NCBI GenBank assembly: GCA_002104905.1
Contig: MCFE01000365.1
Coordinates: 1-64,000, forward strand
Source of the DNA: Basidiobolus meristosporus CBS 931.73
Lineage: Eukaryota; Basidiobolomycota; Basidiobolomycetes; Basidiobolales; Basidiobolaceae
Direction of reading: 5' to 3'
DNA: 64,000 nucleotides
In this document: positions 54,075 through 64,000 of the stretch, one piece after another
Numbering within the stretch: the first letter of the stretch is position 1
Layout of the letters: each line of letters begins with the position of its first letter
The notes under the pieces: generated by a model
What the model saw: only the letters and a program-made list of their open reading frames with translations
Databases searched by the model: none
What the model was told of the DNA's origin: nothing
Program-made: the position numbers and the translations under genes

Positions 54075-54768
54075 TGTTGTGCATCAACATTTAAAACTTG
54101 GCCAATTTCACTCTGTTAGAAAATCTAGTACCCCAATTGATATTCCTAACCCCATCATAACTAATCCCTGTTATGGAATATTTTATTGTTTCTCAGAATC
54201 TATTTTTAGCTGTCACACCTGATCAGTATTCATATAGTCATTACATCTTCAACTTATCTGTCAAGCCTTTCCACATGATTAACCATCTGAGATCTATTCA
54301 GCCACTTAGCGTTGTCAAGGCATTGGCTGATCAATGATGCAAATTTCCATTCATCTTATGCACCTATCAACACCCCACCAATTTCAATTAGTCTAGCCTC
54401 TTGGTGCTTACTTATCAACTTGATCAGAGAAGCATAAATAAAGCTTACTGAACCTTTTGGCTTAGTGTGTGTCTCAATAAAATCAAGATTATGTTTCAGC
54501 AAAATTAAGAATTCAGCAATTCTGTTCTAGTTTCTACCCAAGCCTAGTATATCTAGCACTCCCACAAGCACCAAGCCCAGCCTGCATAGCAAACTAAATC
54601 TGTTGCCATTATAGCCCAACTCAGCTATATACAAGACCAATATTAGACCAGAACCTCTCTGCTAAGATCTCTGTCACTCTTGACAACTCTAGGATTCTGC
54701 ACTTAGTTGCCACTTAGGTTCAGTTAACTCATTAAAGAGTTTTATTACACTTTTCTCTTGATATAACT
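54075..54768 (+). repeat. gypsy-A 5' LTR
   Basis: This roughly 694-bp LTR starts TGTTGTGCATCAAC and ends near CTCTTGATATAACT, a damaged CTCTTGGATACAACA. A CATAAATAA stands where the other copies have the TATAAATA box (about 54432). Gag follows about 75 bp downstream, so this is a 5' LTR. Confidence 0.85.
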
Positions 54769-54843
54769 TTTTTTTGTTGAATTCCATTACATTCAACCAC
54801 TTAAAATACGTCCTCAGCACCAAGTAATCCAAATCTTTCCACA

Positions 54844-55424
54844 TTGGAAGAGGCCCAAAGAAATCAGGAAGAACTGACTCAACAGCTTGAGAACATCATG
54901 CATGAAAGAATCACCTTGATGCTTGAGCACTTAAAGCTTGCCAAGATAAGATCTCAAAATTGTTGTAGAGATGAACTCCTTGAAGGTATATCTGGTTACC
55001 AAGATAAAATTGGAATTATCAAAGAAGCTCTGGAGAATGTTGCCAGAGTAATTGACCTCATTGAAAATCTGCCAAGCCTTGCTCTGCATCAACTACCAAG
55101 AATCATGCCTTTTGATCCTCCAGATTAACATCTTCCTCTAGACCTGCCCGGTAGTTGTCCCAAGATCCTTGCCTCTTTATGCTGAAGGAGCCAAGACCAT
55201 AAAGAGTTCTACTGAGCTTCTTTACAAGTTTAGTTATGTCTTAGATGCACACCAGCAAGACACTGACACCAATTGGGCTAGACTTCTGCCTCTCTGTCTC
55301 ACCATGCAAGATGCTGACTGAGTTGAAGTGAACATTCTTTCCAATACTACATGAAAAATAGCCCAAAACCTCTTTTGTGGCCATTCTGAATATCTCCTCA
55401 AAAAAGCACATTTGAACCAGATCC
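54844..55424 (+). pseudogene. gypsy-A gag 5' part
   Basis: The first 94 codons are open (54844-55128) and form a long predicted helix rich in Glu, Gln and Lys (EEAQRNQEELTQQLENI). They lead into [26 protein letters not shown], which matches 9163-9240. It continues in other frames to about 55424 with the DTNWARLLPLCLTMQDAD region (about 55265-55320). Relative to 9163-9763 there are stops and a frameshift after 55128. It is cut off at about 55425 by Tnp2-element sequence. It shows the gag N-terminus that the larger copy lacks. Confidence 0.8.
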
Positions 55425-56120
55425 ATCCTGACAATATTTTATTGGAGCTGTGACAATATTTGCATGGTATTGTTGTGGTCTTTTAGCGCTCTATAACTGT
55501 TTTAAGTGGATCCAGTTGGCCAGGAGATCCAATTGCTTTATATGGCAAGAAACTTGATGGTATTTTGATGGCCTCACTGCAAGACTCTGATGGCATTACA
55601 TTGACAGTACAACAGTTTACTGCTGGTTCTGTATAATGCTACCATACAAATTTACCAAACGGTATTTCCTTTTTCTACCTCCCCTTGTGTAATTCATATA
55701 TTCCACTATGGAATCACCCCTCTTTATCAGCTTACCCACTACTACCTTGGGTATTCCACATATAGTTCAAATCAAAAAATACTGTGGCCTCCTGCTTACT
55801 AACCTCTACAAACATGCACACTTGCCATAATTGACATACTTCTATCACCTCAACTTTACGGCTTTTGAGTGTGACACTTGCAAAGTTGCCATATGCCTTC
55901 TACTGCTGGTAATAAATACATCTTGCAAACATATGCTTTGTTGTTGCCACTTCTGCCATGAATACCTCCTGAATATCTGCAAAGAACTTCTTGGTATTTA
56001 GTCAATATATTCCTTCTGCCTGTTGGATTCTAATGCCCCTTATAGGTGTGCTCTGGTGTTTGTTTGCCTGAATCCCATATTGAATGATGTAGAAGCTGGC
56101 TGTAACCATGAGAAATCTGG
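55425..56120 (-). mobile_element. Tnp2 element 3' region fragment
   Basis: This aligns with 4230-4960 of the first Tnp2 copy over nearly all of its length, for example TTTACCAAA.GGTATTTCC near 55655 and GAATACCTCCTGAA near 55960. No transposase core is present. It stops at about 56120, where the gypsy-D LTR starts at TATAGTGGGG. Confidence 0.7.
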
Positions 56121-56622
56121 TATAGTGGGGTCACAGTGACACCCACTGACAGATGTGCTCATTCCCATATTTTCTACTTCCCTATTTCTCACTACACATA
56201 TTTTAGTTTCATCTCATTTGTCTTACTTGATTAGTACTATCCTGTAAGCTGGTTGACTATCACAGCTGCTTACCTTAATACATAAATTATCTCTCACTTT
56301 ATGTAAGATTACTAGCTGTAAGTGCTTATATATTAGGCAAGTATCCGCACCAGTACCTGTGACACATGATCTGCCAGTGTCACCATCCCTACCATTTCCA
56401 TACCATATATGGTATCCCTATATTGCACAGGTTTCAGAGTACTAATTCATGATTGGTTGGAAGTGCTGTGCCTCTTAGAACCTTCTGGTACCTACTTAGA
56501 ATACTCTTAGCTCATTCTGATGTAATTAAGATTTCTATAGATATACAGAACCTTCTGGAACACCATGATTAGTAATCACTTAGCTGGTGAGAAAAGTATA
56601 TAAGGGAGGCAATCCCTCAACA
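56121..56622 (+). repeat. gypsy-D 5' LTR
   Basis: This begins TATAGTGGGGTCACAG (TGTAGTGGGG in the copy reversed at 47581). A TATATAAGGG box is at about 56597-56606. By comparison with gypsy-E, whose LTR ends CATAACA before GTTTTATCA, the end is put at CCCTCAACA (56622). There is no second complete copy here, so the 3' boundary is uncertain. Confidence 0.65.
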
Positions 56623-57330
56623 ATAAATCATCATTCCTTTTATCAATATTCCAACCTGTTGATTAGTGTGATCACTGCAACCTGCCGTGACCTGACCTTC
56701 CAATCCCAGACCACAGGACACTCCCAGGAAACCGCACTGACAGCCAACTGACCTTGGAGGCAATACTTGTGAGGAATGCTTAGAGTAGGTATCTTTTATT
56801 ATATTTGATTCTTTCCCAAGTTTGTACTTGTACATATAAAGATACTTTTCTGCCTTTGTAACTATTGACCGCAGCTGCATTCTTGTCAAGTCTCTGCTGG
56901 TGGAGTTTACAGTTGTTTTGACTTTGGAAGCTTTAGTACATTGTCATCTCAAAGGATGCTGAGGCCAGCATATACTTTTGTTAAGATACCAACTAAGTTG
57001 GGGATTGTAGCTAAATAGTTTTCCCTTGACAAGCTTGTGACTTGATTGCCCATCACAATTGATTGGAGACAGAACCCAAGTATTCCTTGCAAGCTTTTGT
57101 CAGAGGTTATTGCACCCAGTGAGCACCCCACACACAAAACACTTGAGAAGTGTTGGACATATCTCTCCCTTGGACTTGCACACCACCAGATATTTGGTAC
57201 TTAATGAGGGGGGTTCATACAAGCTCCCTAGGACCCAACAAGATTTACCTGAAGATCTGAGCCATCATCCACTTATTGAAAAGAGACTACCAATATTATC
57301 AAGATCACAACACCAACCTACCTACCCAAA
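56623..57330 (+). promoter_or_regulatory. gypsy-D leader
   Basis: This 700-nt leader sits between LTR and gag. Its second half is also found at 19226-19873 and 19870-20089. A GTAGGTATC donor-like site (about 56785) and a GGAGTTTACAG acceptor-like site (about 56903) align with GTAAGTATC and GGAGTTTACAG in the gypsy-E leader, so an intron may be conserved. It also shares the TTGGGGATTGTAGCT motif (about 56998) with gypsy-E. Confidence 0.5.
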
Positions 57331-57926
57331 ATGAACCCTATGCCATTACCACTCTCACATGGAGCCCCACAGCTTGATGGAAAGAATGTGGAAAGCTTCA
57401 TACTCAAATGTGAGAAGCTCTGCAAGATGTGCAACCTATCTGGACATGAAATAGCTGAAGACTTCCCCTACTACTGCACCAATGTTAATACCACTAAGCT
57501 TCTCAGACAAGGAGATGCTCTCACTGACTGGATCTTGATGAAGAACTACCTACAAACCCAGTATGGTAGACCCCAGATATACTATGGAGTTGAAGACCTC
57601 AGACACTCTGGAAGGACTGGACTTCCAAGCCACCCCTTGAAGAGTTCATTCAACAGTATGAAGACATGGCCAAGCCACTCCTAGAGTCCCAGGCTATAAC
57701 TGAGCTTAACATGAAACTTTACCTTGCACAAGGGCTTCCCCAGGCTTTGGCAAGGAAAGTTGGCTTACATGCAGCCAAGGATGACAGGTCTGGAATTCCA
57801 TGCTTTGCAGAGACAAAGGGTGATCTCCTAGAGGCAAAGAAGACTTACACCTTCATGAGACTTCTGAAGTCTAATCTGCCAGACCAGTCAACCAAGGAAC
57901 CAAGGAGTGCTGTTGCTGACAATTAG
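57331..57926 (+). pseudogene. gypsy-D gag
   Basis: The ATG at 57331 (MNPMPLPLSHGAPQLDG) starts a frame of 117 codons. It has FILKCEKLCKMCNLS, a tryptophan-centred TDWILMKNYLQTQYGR, and a frameshift near 57620-57660. The second frame continues to the stop at 57924 with LYLAQGLPQALARKV. This order fits the retrotransposon-gag domain of a fungal gypsy family. The ATGAACCCTATGCC start is also seen at 19857, at the end of the leader copy there. Three stops follow between 57926 and 58028 before the knuckle. This copy cannot make intact gag. Confidence 0.78.
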
Positions 57927-58027
57927 ACTAAACTACCAACAGAATAGACCAACTTGCTGAATAGCAACAAAAGCTAGCCCTCCAAACTAATGGCTCAGCT
58001 GAAGTAGCTACTAAGAGCCAAAGACCT

Positions 58028-59092
58028 TTGCCCAAACACTGCATCTGGTGTGACTCTACTCAGCATGCAAGAAGAGAATGCTCAGAGCTTAGTCAGCTAC
58101 TTAGAGAAGGAGCTGTGCAGTTTGATGCTGATGGAATGCTTGCTGACAGGGAACAAAGAAGGCCCCCCACAAATCTCCAAAGAGGAAGCATGATAGCTCT
58201 TTTCCAGAAATCTTACTCAGCAACCAGAAAGATCACTGTTGATGCCCCTATTGGGACTCATATAGTGAGTCCAAGCAGCCCTGACAACAGACAATACAAA
58301 GTTGATGCCTTTGCTACCAAAAGACACCCCCCTGAAGAACCTGCCAAGCCCATCCTTAGAAGACCATTGTTTGAAGAGCCCAAGGTTATCATTGACAAGA
58401 GGCTTGGTATATTGCCCACCCAAGATCCATTGCCTCACTTTGAGATGACCTCAAAGATAGCAAGCTACTCAAGCCCTCAACAGATTACTGAGAAGCTGCT
58501 GAAGCAGAACCTTACTTTGTCTGTTGGAGAAATAATGAGTACATCCCAGGTTGTTGGGAAGACCTTTAATAAGCTGCTTAGGACAAGACAACAAGCCATT
58601 GAAAATATGGACACCCATATAATTCAGACAAACCATGAAGACTACCAAGAGGATGGCAACACTACTAATTATAAGACCTTTTACTCAGTTGCAACTGCTG
58701 TGGTGAAAGGGTATACATATGAGGACCCTGTTGACTGCCATATTGCCAGTGGTTCAGAGATTTGTGTTGTGCCACTAGACTTCTGGAAGACACTTAGAAG
58801 CAAGGAGCTACTGCCTGTTGATAGCCATATTGGATGGAACATGACTGATGCAAACTCAGGATCTAGTCCACTCTATGGTGTAGTGCACAAGTTCCCTATT
58901 GAAGTACAAGGAATTAAGGTCTGGCATCCTCTCTTTATCTGTCAGAAGGGTAGCTTTGACCTTCTGCTAGGCAGACCATGGGAGACCAATACTAAGGCTG
59001 CAACCACCAATTATTCCAATGGGTCAGTGTGGTACACTATACAAAGATCAAACCCAGAGCTACAATCAATGTTCCGTAGTGTAGCAATATAA
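58028..59092 (+). pseudogene. gypsy-D nucleocapsid and protease
   Basis: 354 codons are open to 59092. A zinc knuckle CIWCDSTQHARREC lies near the start (58040-58082), followed by a QLLREGAVQFDADGMLAD segment typical of this fungal gypsy type. A long linker follows. The retropepsin region is at about 58735-58990, with the active site reading CHIASGSEICVV where Asp-Ser/Thr-Gly is needed, so the catalytic Asp has become Ala. Its C-terminal FDLLLGRPWE motif (about 58957-58985) is intact. RT and the rest are absent: the sequence meets Tnp2 at about 59093. Confidence 0.8.
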
Positions 59093-60417
59093 TAATTATG
59101 TGTGTGAGTTATGGAGTAAATCCCCTTGATCTCCAACATTTGACAGCAATACCAGAAATTGTGCCCAGAAAAACCTGCTATCTTGCTGATGGCTGGGGTA
59201 TCTCCAATGCAGATAATAATACATGCTTTTACATGATGGCCATTTACTCTTATCCCACTGGAAAGCATACAAAATGCATCCAGTAATGGATACAGGTAGC
59301 TATCCAGGTTGGATGGTGATTTAGGCCCAGATACCAGTGATACTACCATCAGATTATTGCTCTGATACTGTAATATGAATGATAGATTCAGACTGATGAG
59401 AATCAATGGCCAGCAGGATTTGCTGGTAGAGTACTTGTTTAATGCAAATCCATCAAGTGCTAAGGCAAAGGCATGGCCATACATATGTTCAAAGTAGCCC
59501 TTGCTTCTTAGCTATTTGTAATGTTTGCCTTTGAATATATCAGATATGTTTACACTTGATTGATACAGAGTGTGGTACTGTGTAGCTTTGCAATATTTGT
59601 TGGACTGCATCAGCTTTCTCAGATGGGGTATGACTGGAATATATCTGGAGTGTGAACAAGGTTTTCCCTCAGATGGTTGTGAATTCCTGACAATTTGGAC
59701 ACATTGTAATGGTAGTATATTTGGATGTGAATGCCATGCAACTGTTAACACATGCTGGAATCAGAACATTCTCTGGATCATATGTTGCCACCAGCATGAT
59801 GGTTATCCACTTGTACCATGTTCATGGTAAGTTGCATCCTGGTATGATTTTGGCAAGAGGTAGTAATAAATTCTCAAAGCCCCCATTACTGATATTAGTG
59901 GATATGCACCACTTCTCTTGCCACAACATTACATTATTCACCAGTAGATGGATTACTGGGCTCACTTGGCTCCATAAAGTATCCTTGGCATTTGCTGCAA
60001 CAGGTGTTGTCTCATTGCATATAGGGATTTTACCAGGCTCATACATGGTACTGTTGTTAGGGAGATAGGCTCAATATCCATCAGTGAACCTTCTTTGTCA
60101 TATCTAGCACTCTGCATGCCATATTTAGAAGGTTGAGGTCAGCCTAAAGGTGTCACAAACTCATCTGCCACAGTTTGTGCAAGGTGGCAAAGATGGCCAG
60201 GTCCCAATACAGAAATATCAACTGGGTGGCAAGATAATGTTGGTATGGTAGAGACCAATGAATGGTCATATATGACTTGGGTGGTAAAACACTGGCTGTA
60301 ATCCTTGCAATACTTCCTATGCTGTCTGCGTGCTTCATGGCTTAGAGGCTTGCCACAATAGCCACATGGTCTTTTTTCTCTTCTCTTACGGTGTTCAGTC
60401 AAAGTAGTCTTATTCAC
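59093..60417 (-). pseudogene. Tnp2 transposase, copy 4
   Basis: This is the N-terminal half to core of the transposase, minus strand. It starts at 60417, where the codon is GTG; copy 3 has ATG at the matching place. Order: CGYCGKPLSHEARRQHRKYC (60330-60390), an acidic region (about 60050-60110), LLVNNVMLWQEKW (about 59910-59950), CPNC (about 59690), then in the 59484-59011 frame DGFALNK, SCWPLILISLNL, VSGPKSPSNLDSYLYPLLD and IGDTPAISKIAGFSGHNFWYCCQMLEIKG. These match the Tnp2 domain consensus order well. Stops at about 60139, 59822 and 59655 and a frameshift near 59500 break it. Truncated at 59093 by gypsy-D. Confidence 0.88.
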
Positions 60418-60640
60418 GGAGCAAACAGTTGGACCTTCAACAATGTAATGCTATTATATCACTTCTTGGCCAATACTCATGTAAACTCAAGACAGTCTTG
60501 TATTTGAGACATTGCACCTATATGAATGTAAGATTCAATGATGACCCGCTATAGTAAGCATTATAAATAAAGTTGTGGCACCACATACACAAAATACATG
60601 TAATACTATTTCCCCTTTAGTTTGACTCACTTCCACATAT
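60418..60640. promoter_or_regulatory. Tnp2 element divergent promoter region
   Basis: This is the 223-bp spacer between the two head-to-head genes. TATAAATAA at 60562-60570 lies 71 bp before the partner-gene ATG (60641) and is conserved at 7381-7389. A TATAAT-like A/T stretch near 60450 could serve the transposase in the other direction. The spacer is shared among the three copies that retain it. Confidence 0.6.
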
Positions 60641-62667
60641 ATGCCACCAAAAAATAAAGCAAAGTTGTCTGGTTCCCCACAAAACCCCACCACTCATGGC
60701 TACCAAAGAATGGTTGGACCACAGCTTGCTTTGACATTCAGTGCAACAAGCAGGGTAACATCCAAAAAAGGCCCTGTGGATAGTGTGCCTATTGAGGGTA
60801 ATAATGCAGACTCCTCAGGCTCTCAGTCAAGTAGGCAATTGAGAACCTCTGTGGAGCCACAAGCTGATTGTTATGCTCAGGCAGATGAGAATGTAGCAAA
60901 TGCAGCACCCTTAGCTGAAGACCCGCAAGTGGCCATAATAACATCATCACCACCCATATTAGCAAGTATGTTGTGAGCTCATATCAAAGCATTAATGAAG
61001 CAATTAGCTGCAGTGACTGATAGGATAGATGCAATGGCCCAGAGAAATCAGGAAATAGTCCAGAAACAGGATGAGCCAATAATACATTTAGGGCAATCAA
61101 TATCTCAGGTCAAGAAAGCAGTATTGTTGCTGCAAAGAAGGAACTCAAGTAGCTCAATGTCACAGCCAAGAATTGAGTCATTTCCCAATGTAACAGCAGA
61201 GAAATACCAATCAGTCTTTGAAACACAACAACAGTGCTCAAAGTTAAAGCCCACAGAAAAACCTATCACAGCATGCAAGGGAGACAATGTGGTGTTTATA
61301 CCAAAGCCTAAGAATCAAAAGACATTGAAGATCTGTGATGCTGCTGAGTGCAATAATGAAGAGTGCACTAATACAAAGAGGCTGTCCAAAGTCTAGCATG
61401 CCATCACCTTAAGGCCAGCACACCATGGGACTATCAGCAACTCAAGGCCAAGCAGAAACACTTGACTTGTTCCATGCGCATTATCCTAGATTCAAATGGG
61501 CAAACGGATTTTGGGCTAGCACTGGTATGCTAAAGAAGTATCTTCAGAATAACAGCAACTACCTAAGACAGAAGAACAAGGGAGCCATGGCTCAAAACCA
61601 GTGGCTTCCTCAAGAGCCTGATACAAGAAGGGACCAAAGCTCCAGACAAGTGTTAAAGAGATGTCAGGTAGCTGGAAGAGCGCCAAATAGGGACAATTAG
61701 GCAGGCACAGATGCACCGGCACAACATTTATCAAGGAAAAAGTGTAGTACCACTCAAGAAGCACCTGACAAAGTACCAGTGAAGGACCTGGCAATGATAA
61801 AAACCAGCCGCTTTTACAGGAGCCTGTCACAACTATGGTTGAGAGCTCAAAACAAGCGGAAAAGAAATGTCAGGTTGCAAGAAGAGTGCCAGCAAGGGAC
61901 AAGCAGGCCAAAACAGATATGTCAGAGCAGAACCTATCCAGGAGAAAACATAGTACTTTACAAGAAGCACTCAGACAAAGAAGTAGTGATATACCTGGCA
62001 GTGACAAAGGAAAAGGTAAAGGGAAAAATGTCTACCCAAGCCCAAGTCAGGGAGGCATGCAAAAAAACTGCAGCTCTTGTCAATTAACATTGCAAGCCTG
62101 GAGCAGACTGAGTTCCATCATAGCCAAGAAGAATTACTAACAAGAATGCAGCTGTTTTCACCAGAGTTGGAGGCGCAGCCAGTTGAGCTACACTTCAGCA
62201 GGGTAGATGAGTTTGCTGAAAAAAACAATTAGTCTACCGCAGCCTCCATATCCTCCATTGTTGACAAAGTGGAGATCCTACTGACAGACAAGGCTACAAT
62301 GTCAAGAGCTCAAAAGACTATCACATTGCCTTCAGTGGAGTTTGGGAACATTAATAGACACACCAAGAGGTTGCAGCATGTCTTCAAGAGCAGTGCTCAA
62401 GAAAACGCACTGAAATATTGCAAGGATTTATTGCAAAGACTGGCAGATGAGGTGCTAGACCTTGCAGTGCCAGCTGAAGACCAGGACATGTGGGAACCAG
62501 TGAATGAACACTGGTATAAAGCCATTGGGTTCCTGCCAAAGTTGTGGAACCAGAGGGTTACAGAAGAAATACTTGTTGAGTGGTGGATTTTAATGGAGTG
62601 GCATGTTGAGTGTGGGGTTGGGCTTAATGTTAGTGTAGGGTATAGGGATCTGTATAGGTCAATATAA
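60641..62667 (+). pseudogene. Tnp2-element partner protein (unknown), copy 4
   Basis: This is the best copy of the unrecognised second gene. It starts at the ATG at 60641 (MPPKNKAKLSG), a Pro/Lys-rich beginning. The first part is open to 60976, where a TGA intervenes. Next is a heptad-like segment (60995-61130), then the VVFIPKPKNQKTLKICDAAECN segment (about 61290-61350). Frameshifts follow near 61380 and 61700. The basic Ser/Lys/Gln repeats run at about 61600-62030. The conserved C-terminal domain (62269-62667) contains TLPSVEFGNINRHTKRLQ, ENALKYCKDLLQRLADEV and several Trp. Intact length would be roughly 650-680 residues. It could be a DNA-binding accessory protein by analogy with TnpA of En/Spm; no known fold is seen. 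Confidence 0.72.
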
Positions 62668-63030
62668 TGGGCAAGTGAGGTACAACTGAAGTTTCAATGG
62701 AAGTAAATCAACTTGTACACATGAAAAGTAAGAGAAACAGCTCAGTCTGGAAGTAAGGAGTGTGAAAAAGAGGCATTAGCCAATCAATGCACACAAACAT
62801 AGGAGACAATAGAGTGTCCAAGCTCACAAAGTGAGCAAATTGGCAGGGAACCAATCAAAAGCCACTTATACATTGTTGTGATGAAAAATTTTGACTTAGT
62901 TTTTTGAGAAATCTGAGGTGCAATTATTTTTAACAATCTCTGGATGGTGTCCTGACAGGATCAGTACCTCTTAGTTGTGTGACTTTAACTTTGTGATGGC
63001 CTTTTGATGGGATCATCTCAATAATTTTTC
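62668..63030 (+). mobile_element. Tnp2 element outer end, copy 4
   Basis: This is the reverse complement of 16967-17290 and similar to 37373-37690. It ends GGGATCATCTCAATAATTTTT at about 63030, where partner-gene sequence of another copy starts in the opposite direction. It is non-coding. Confidence 0.6.
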
Positions 63031-64000
63031 ATACAGTATGCCACTGTTCATTTGCTGGTTCCCATACATTCTTGTCTTCAGCCGGTACTGCAAGATTTAG
63101 CACCTCATCTACCAGTCTTTTATGCTACTGTTCCTTCACTGGTTCCCACACATCCTAGTCTTCAGCTGGCGCTGCAAGGCCTAGCACCTCATCTGCCAGT
63201 CTTTGCAATAAATCCTTGCAATATTCCAGTGTATTTTCTTGAGCACTGCTCACGAAGAAGTGCTGCAACCTCTTGGTATGCCTATTAATATTCCAAAGCT
63301 CCGCTGAAGGCATTGTTATAGTCTTTCAAGCTCTTGACATTGTAGCCTTGTCTATCAGTGGGATCTCCACTCTGTCAACAATGGAGAACATGGAGGCTGT
63401 GGTAGAGGAACTGCCTTTTTCTGCACACTCATCTACCCTGCTGGAGTGTAGCTCAACTAGCTGCACTTCCAAATGTTGTGAAAACAGCTGTTTTCTTAAT
63501 GGTAACTCTTCTTGGGTACGATGGGATTCAGTCTTTCTCAGGCTTGCAGCATTAATTAGCAAGAACTGCAGTTTTTCTTGTATGCTTCCCTGTCTCAGGC
63601 TTTGGTAGACATTTTCCCTTTACCTTTTCATTTATCACTGCCAGGTCTTTCACTGCTACTTTGTCTGAGTGCTTCTTATAAAAACTACATTTTCTCCTTG
63701 ATAAATTCTGCTCCAACACATCTGTTTTGGCCTGCTTGCCCCTTGCTGGCAACCCTGTGGCAACCTGACATTTTTTTGCACTTAATCTGAGCTCCCAACT
63801 GTAGTTGTGACAGGCTCCTGTAAAAGCAGCTGGCTTTTACCACTGCAAGGTCCTTCACTGCTACTCCTACTCAGTGCTTCTTGAGTGGTACTATGCTATT
63901 TTCCTGATATATTTGTGCTGGTGCATCCATATTGGCCTGCTTGTCCCTAAGTGGCACTCTGCCAGCTACCTGATGGCTCTTTGACACTTGTCTTGAGCTT
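63031..64000 (-). pseudogene. Tnp2-element partner protein, copy 5 (partial)
   Basis: This minus-strand copy of the partner gene runs off the window end. The C-terminal domain lies at about 63040-63330, followed by the KTESHRTQEELPL region (about 63500-63540) and the basic repeats (63552-64000). An 88-bp tandem duplication affects 63034-63200. It is decayed, with stops at several places. Its outer end is absent, since copy 4 abuts at 63030. Confidence 0.7.

Noticed and set aside
1-64000. CRISPR array, rRNA, or bacterial origin
   Set aside because: No regularly spaced short repeats with unique spacers, no rRNA-like segments, and the transposon types are eukaryotic.

Overview
The window looks like a gene-poor, repeat-filled stretch of a filamentous fungal genome. 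A basidiomycete, probably an agaricomycete, is my best guess. That guess rests on the CACTA-type transposase of the Tnp2 family, PIF/Harbinger elements with a second gene, chromodomain gypsy elements, low G+C, and a marked shortage of CpG outside the youngest copies. I found no convincing host gene, tRNA, rRNA or CRISPR array. Nearly every base that can be explained belongs to transposons nested in or abutting each other. All family names here (copia-A, copia-B, gypsy-A, -D, -E, -F, Tnp2, Harbinger H1-H5) are my own working labels.

Layout. 1-4090: decayed copia-A copies with a gypsy-A solo LTR inside. 4091-7419: Tnp2 element, minus strand. 7420-9162: 3' half of a copia-A element, minus strand, fused head to head with a 5'-truncated gypsy-A chromodomain element (9163-14134). 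14135-16623: three more nested copia-A fragments. 16624-19225: Tnp2 fragment and the element's second gene. 19226-20089: gypsy-D leader copies, one carrying a MITE. 20090-21079: Harbinger H1. 21141-24003: Harbinger H2, with both ends. 24004-32660: Harbinger H3, split by the full-length gypsy-E (24558-30405, 5-bp target duplication GTGCC). 32661-33644: H4. 33645-35494: copia-B. 35495-35697: H5. 36270-36968: gypsy-A solo LTR. 37373-40960: Tnp2 element with a gypsy-F solo LTR. 40961-43640: decayed gypsy-F with another solo LTR. 44040-47185: copia-B. 47190-47581: gypsy-D LTR. 48171-49082: copia-like gag relic. 49083-54019: full-length gypsy-F with LTRs identical by eye. 54075-55424: gypsy-A 5' end. 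56121-59092: gypsy-D 5' half. 59093-64000: Tnp2 element plus a second copy of its partner gene.

How the parts work. The retroelements encode gag, protease, reverse transcriptase/RNase H and integrase, and copy themselves through RNA primed at the LTR. The Tnp2 and Harbinger elements are cut-and-paste DNA transposons. Each is laid out as two divergent genes: a transposase and a second protein of unknown fold. Comparing copies gives a relative chronology. gypsy-F is youngest, gypsy-E slightly older (LTRs about 99% alike) and H2 younger than H3. The copia-A layers, copia-B and the Tnp2 copies are old.

Most notable points: a perfect 11-bp hairpin whose loop contains the gag stop codon of gypsy-E; the very young gypsy-F copy, which already carries a gag nonsense codon and an integrase active-site Asp-to-Asn change; a direct view of CpG decay between two Harbinger copies; the conserved but unrecognised partner genes of the Tnp2 and Harbinger elements; and a copia primer-binding site matching the anticodon arm of initiator tRNA-Met. 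All comparisons were made by eye, so identities and some boundaries are approximate.
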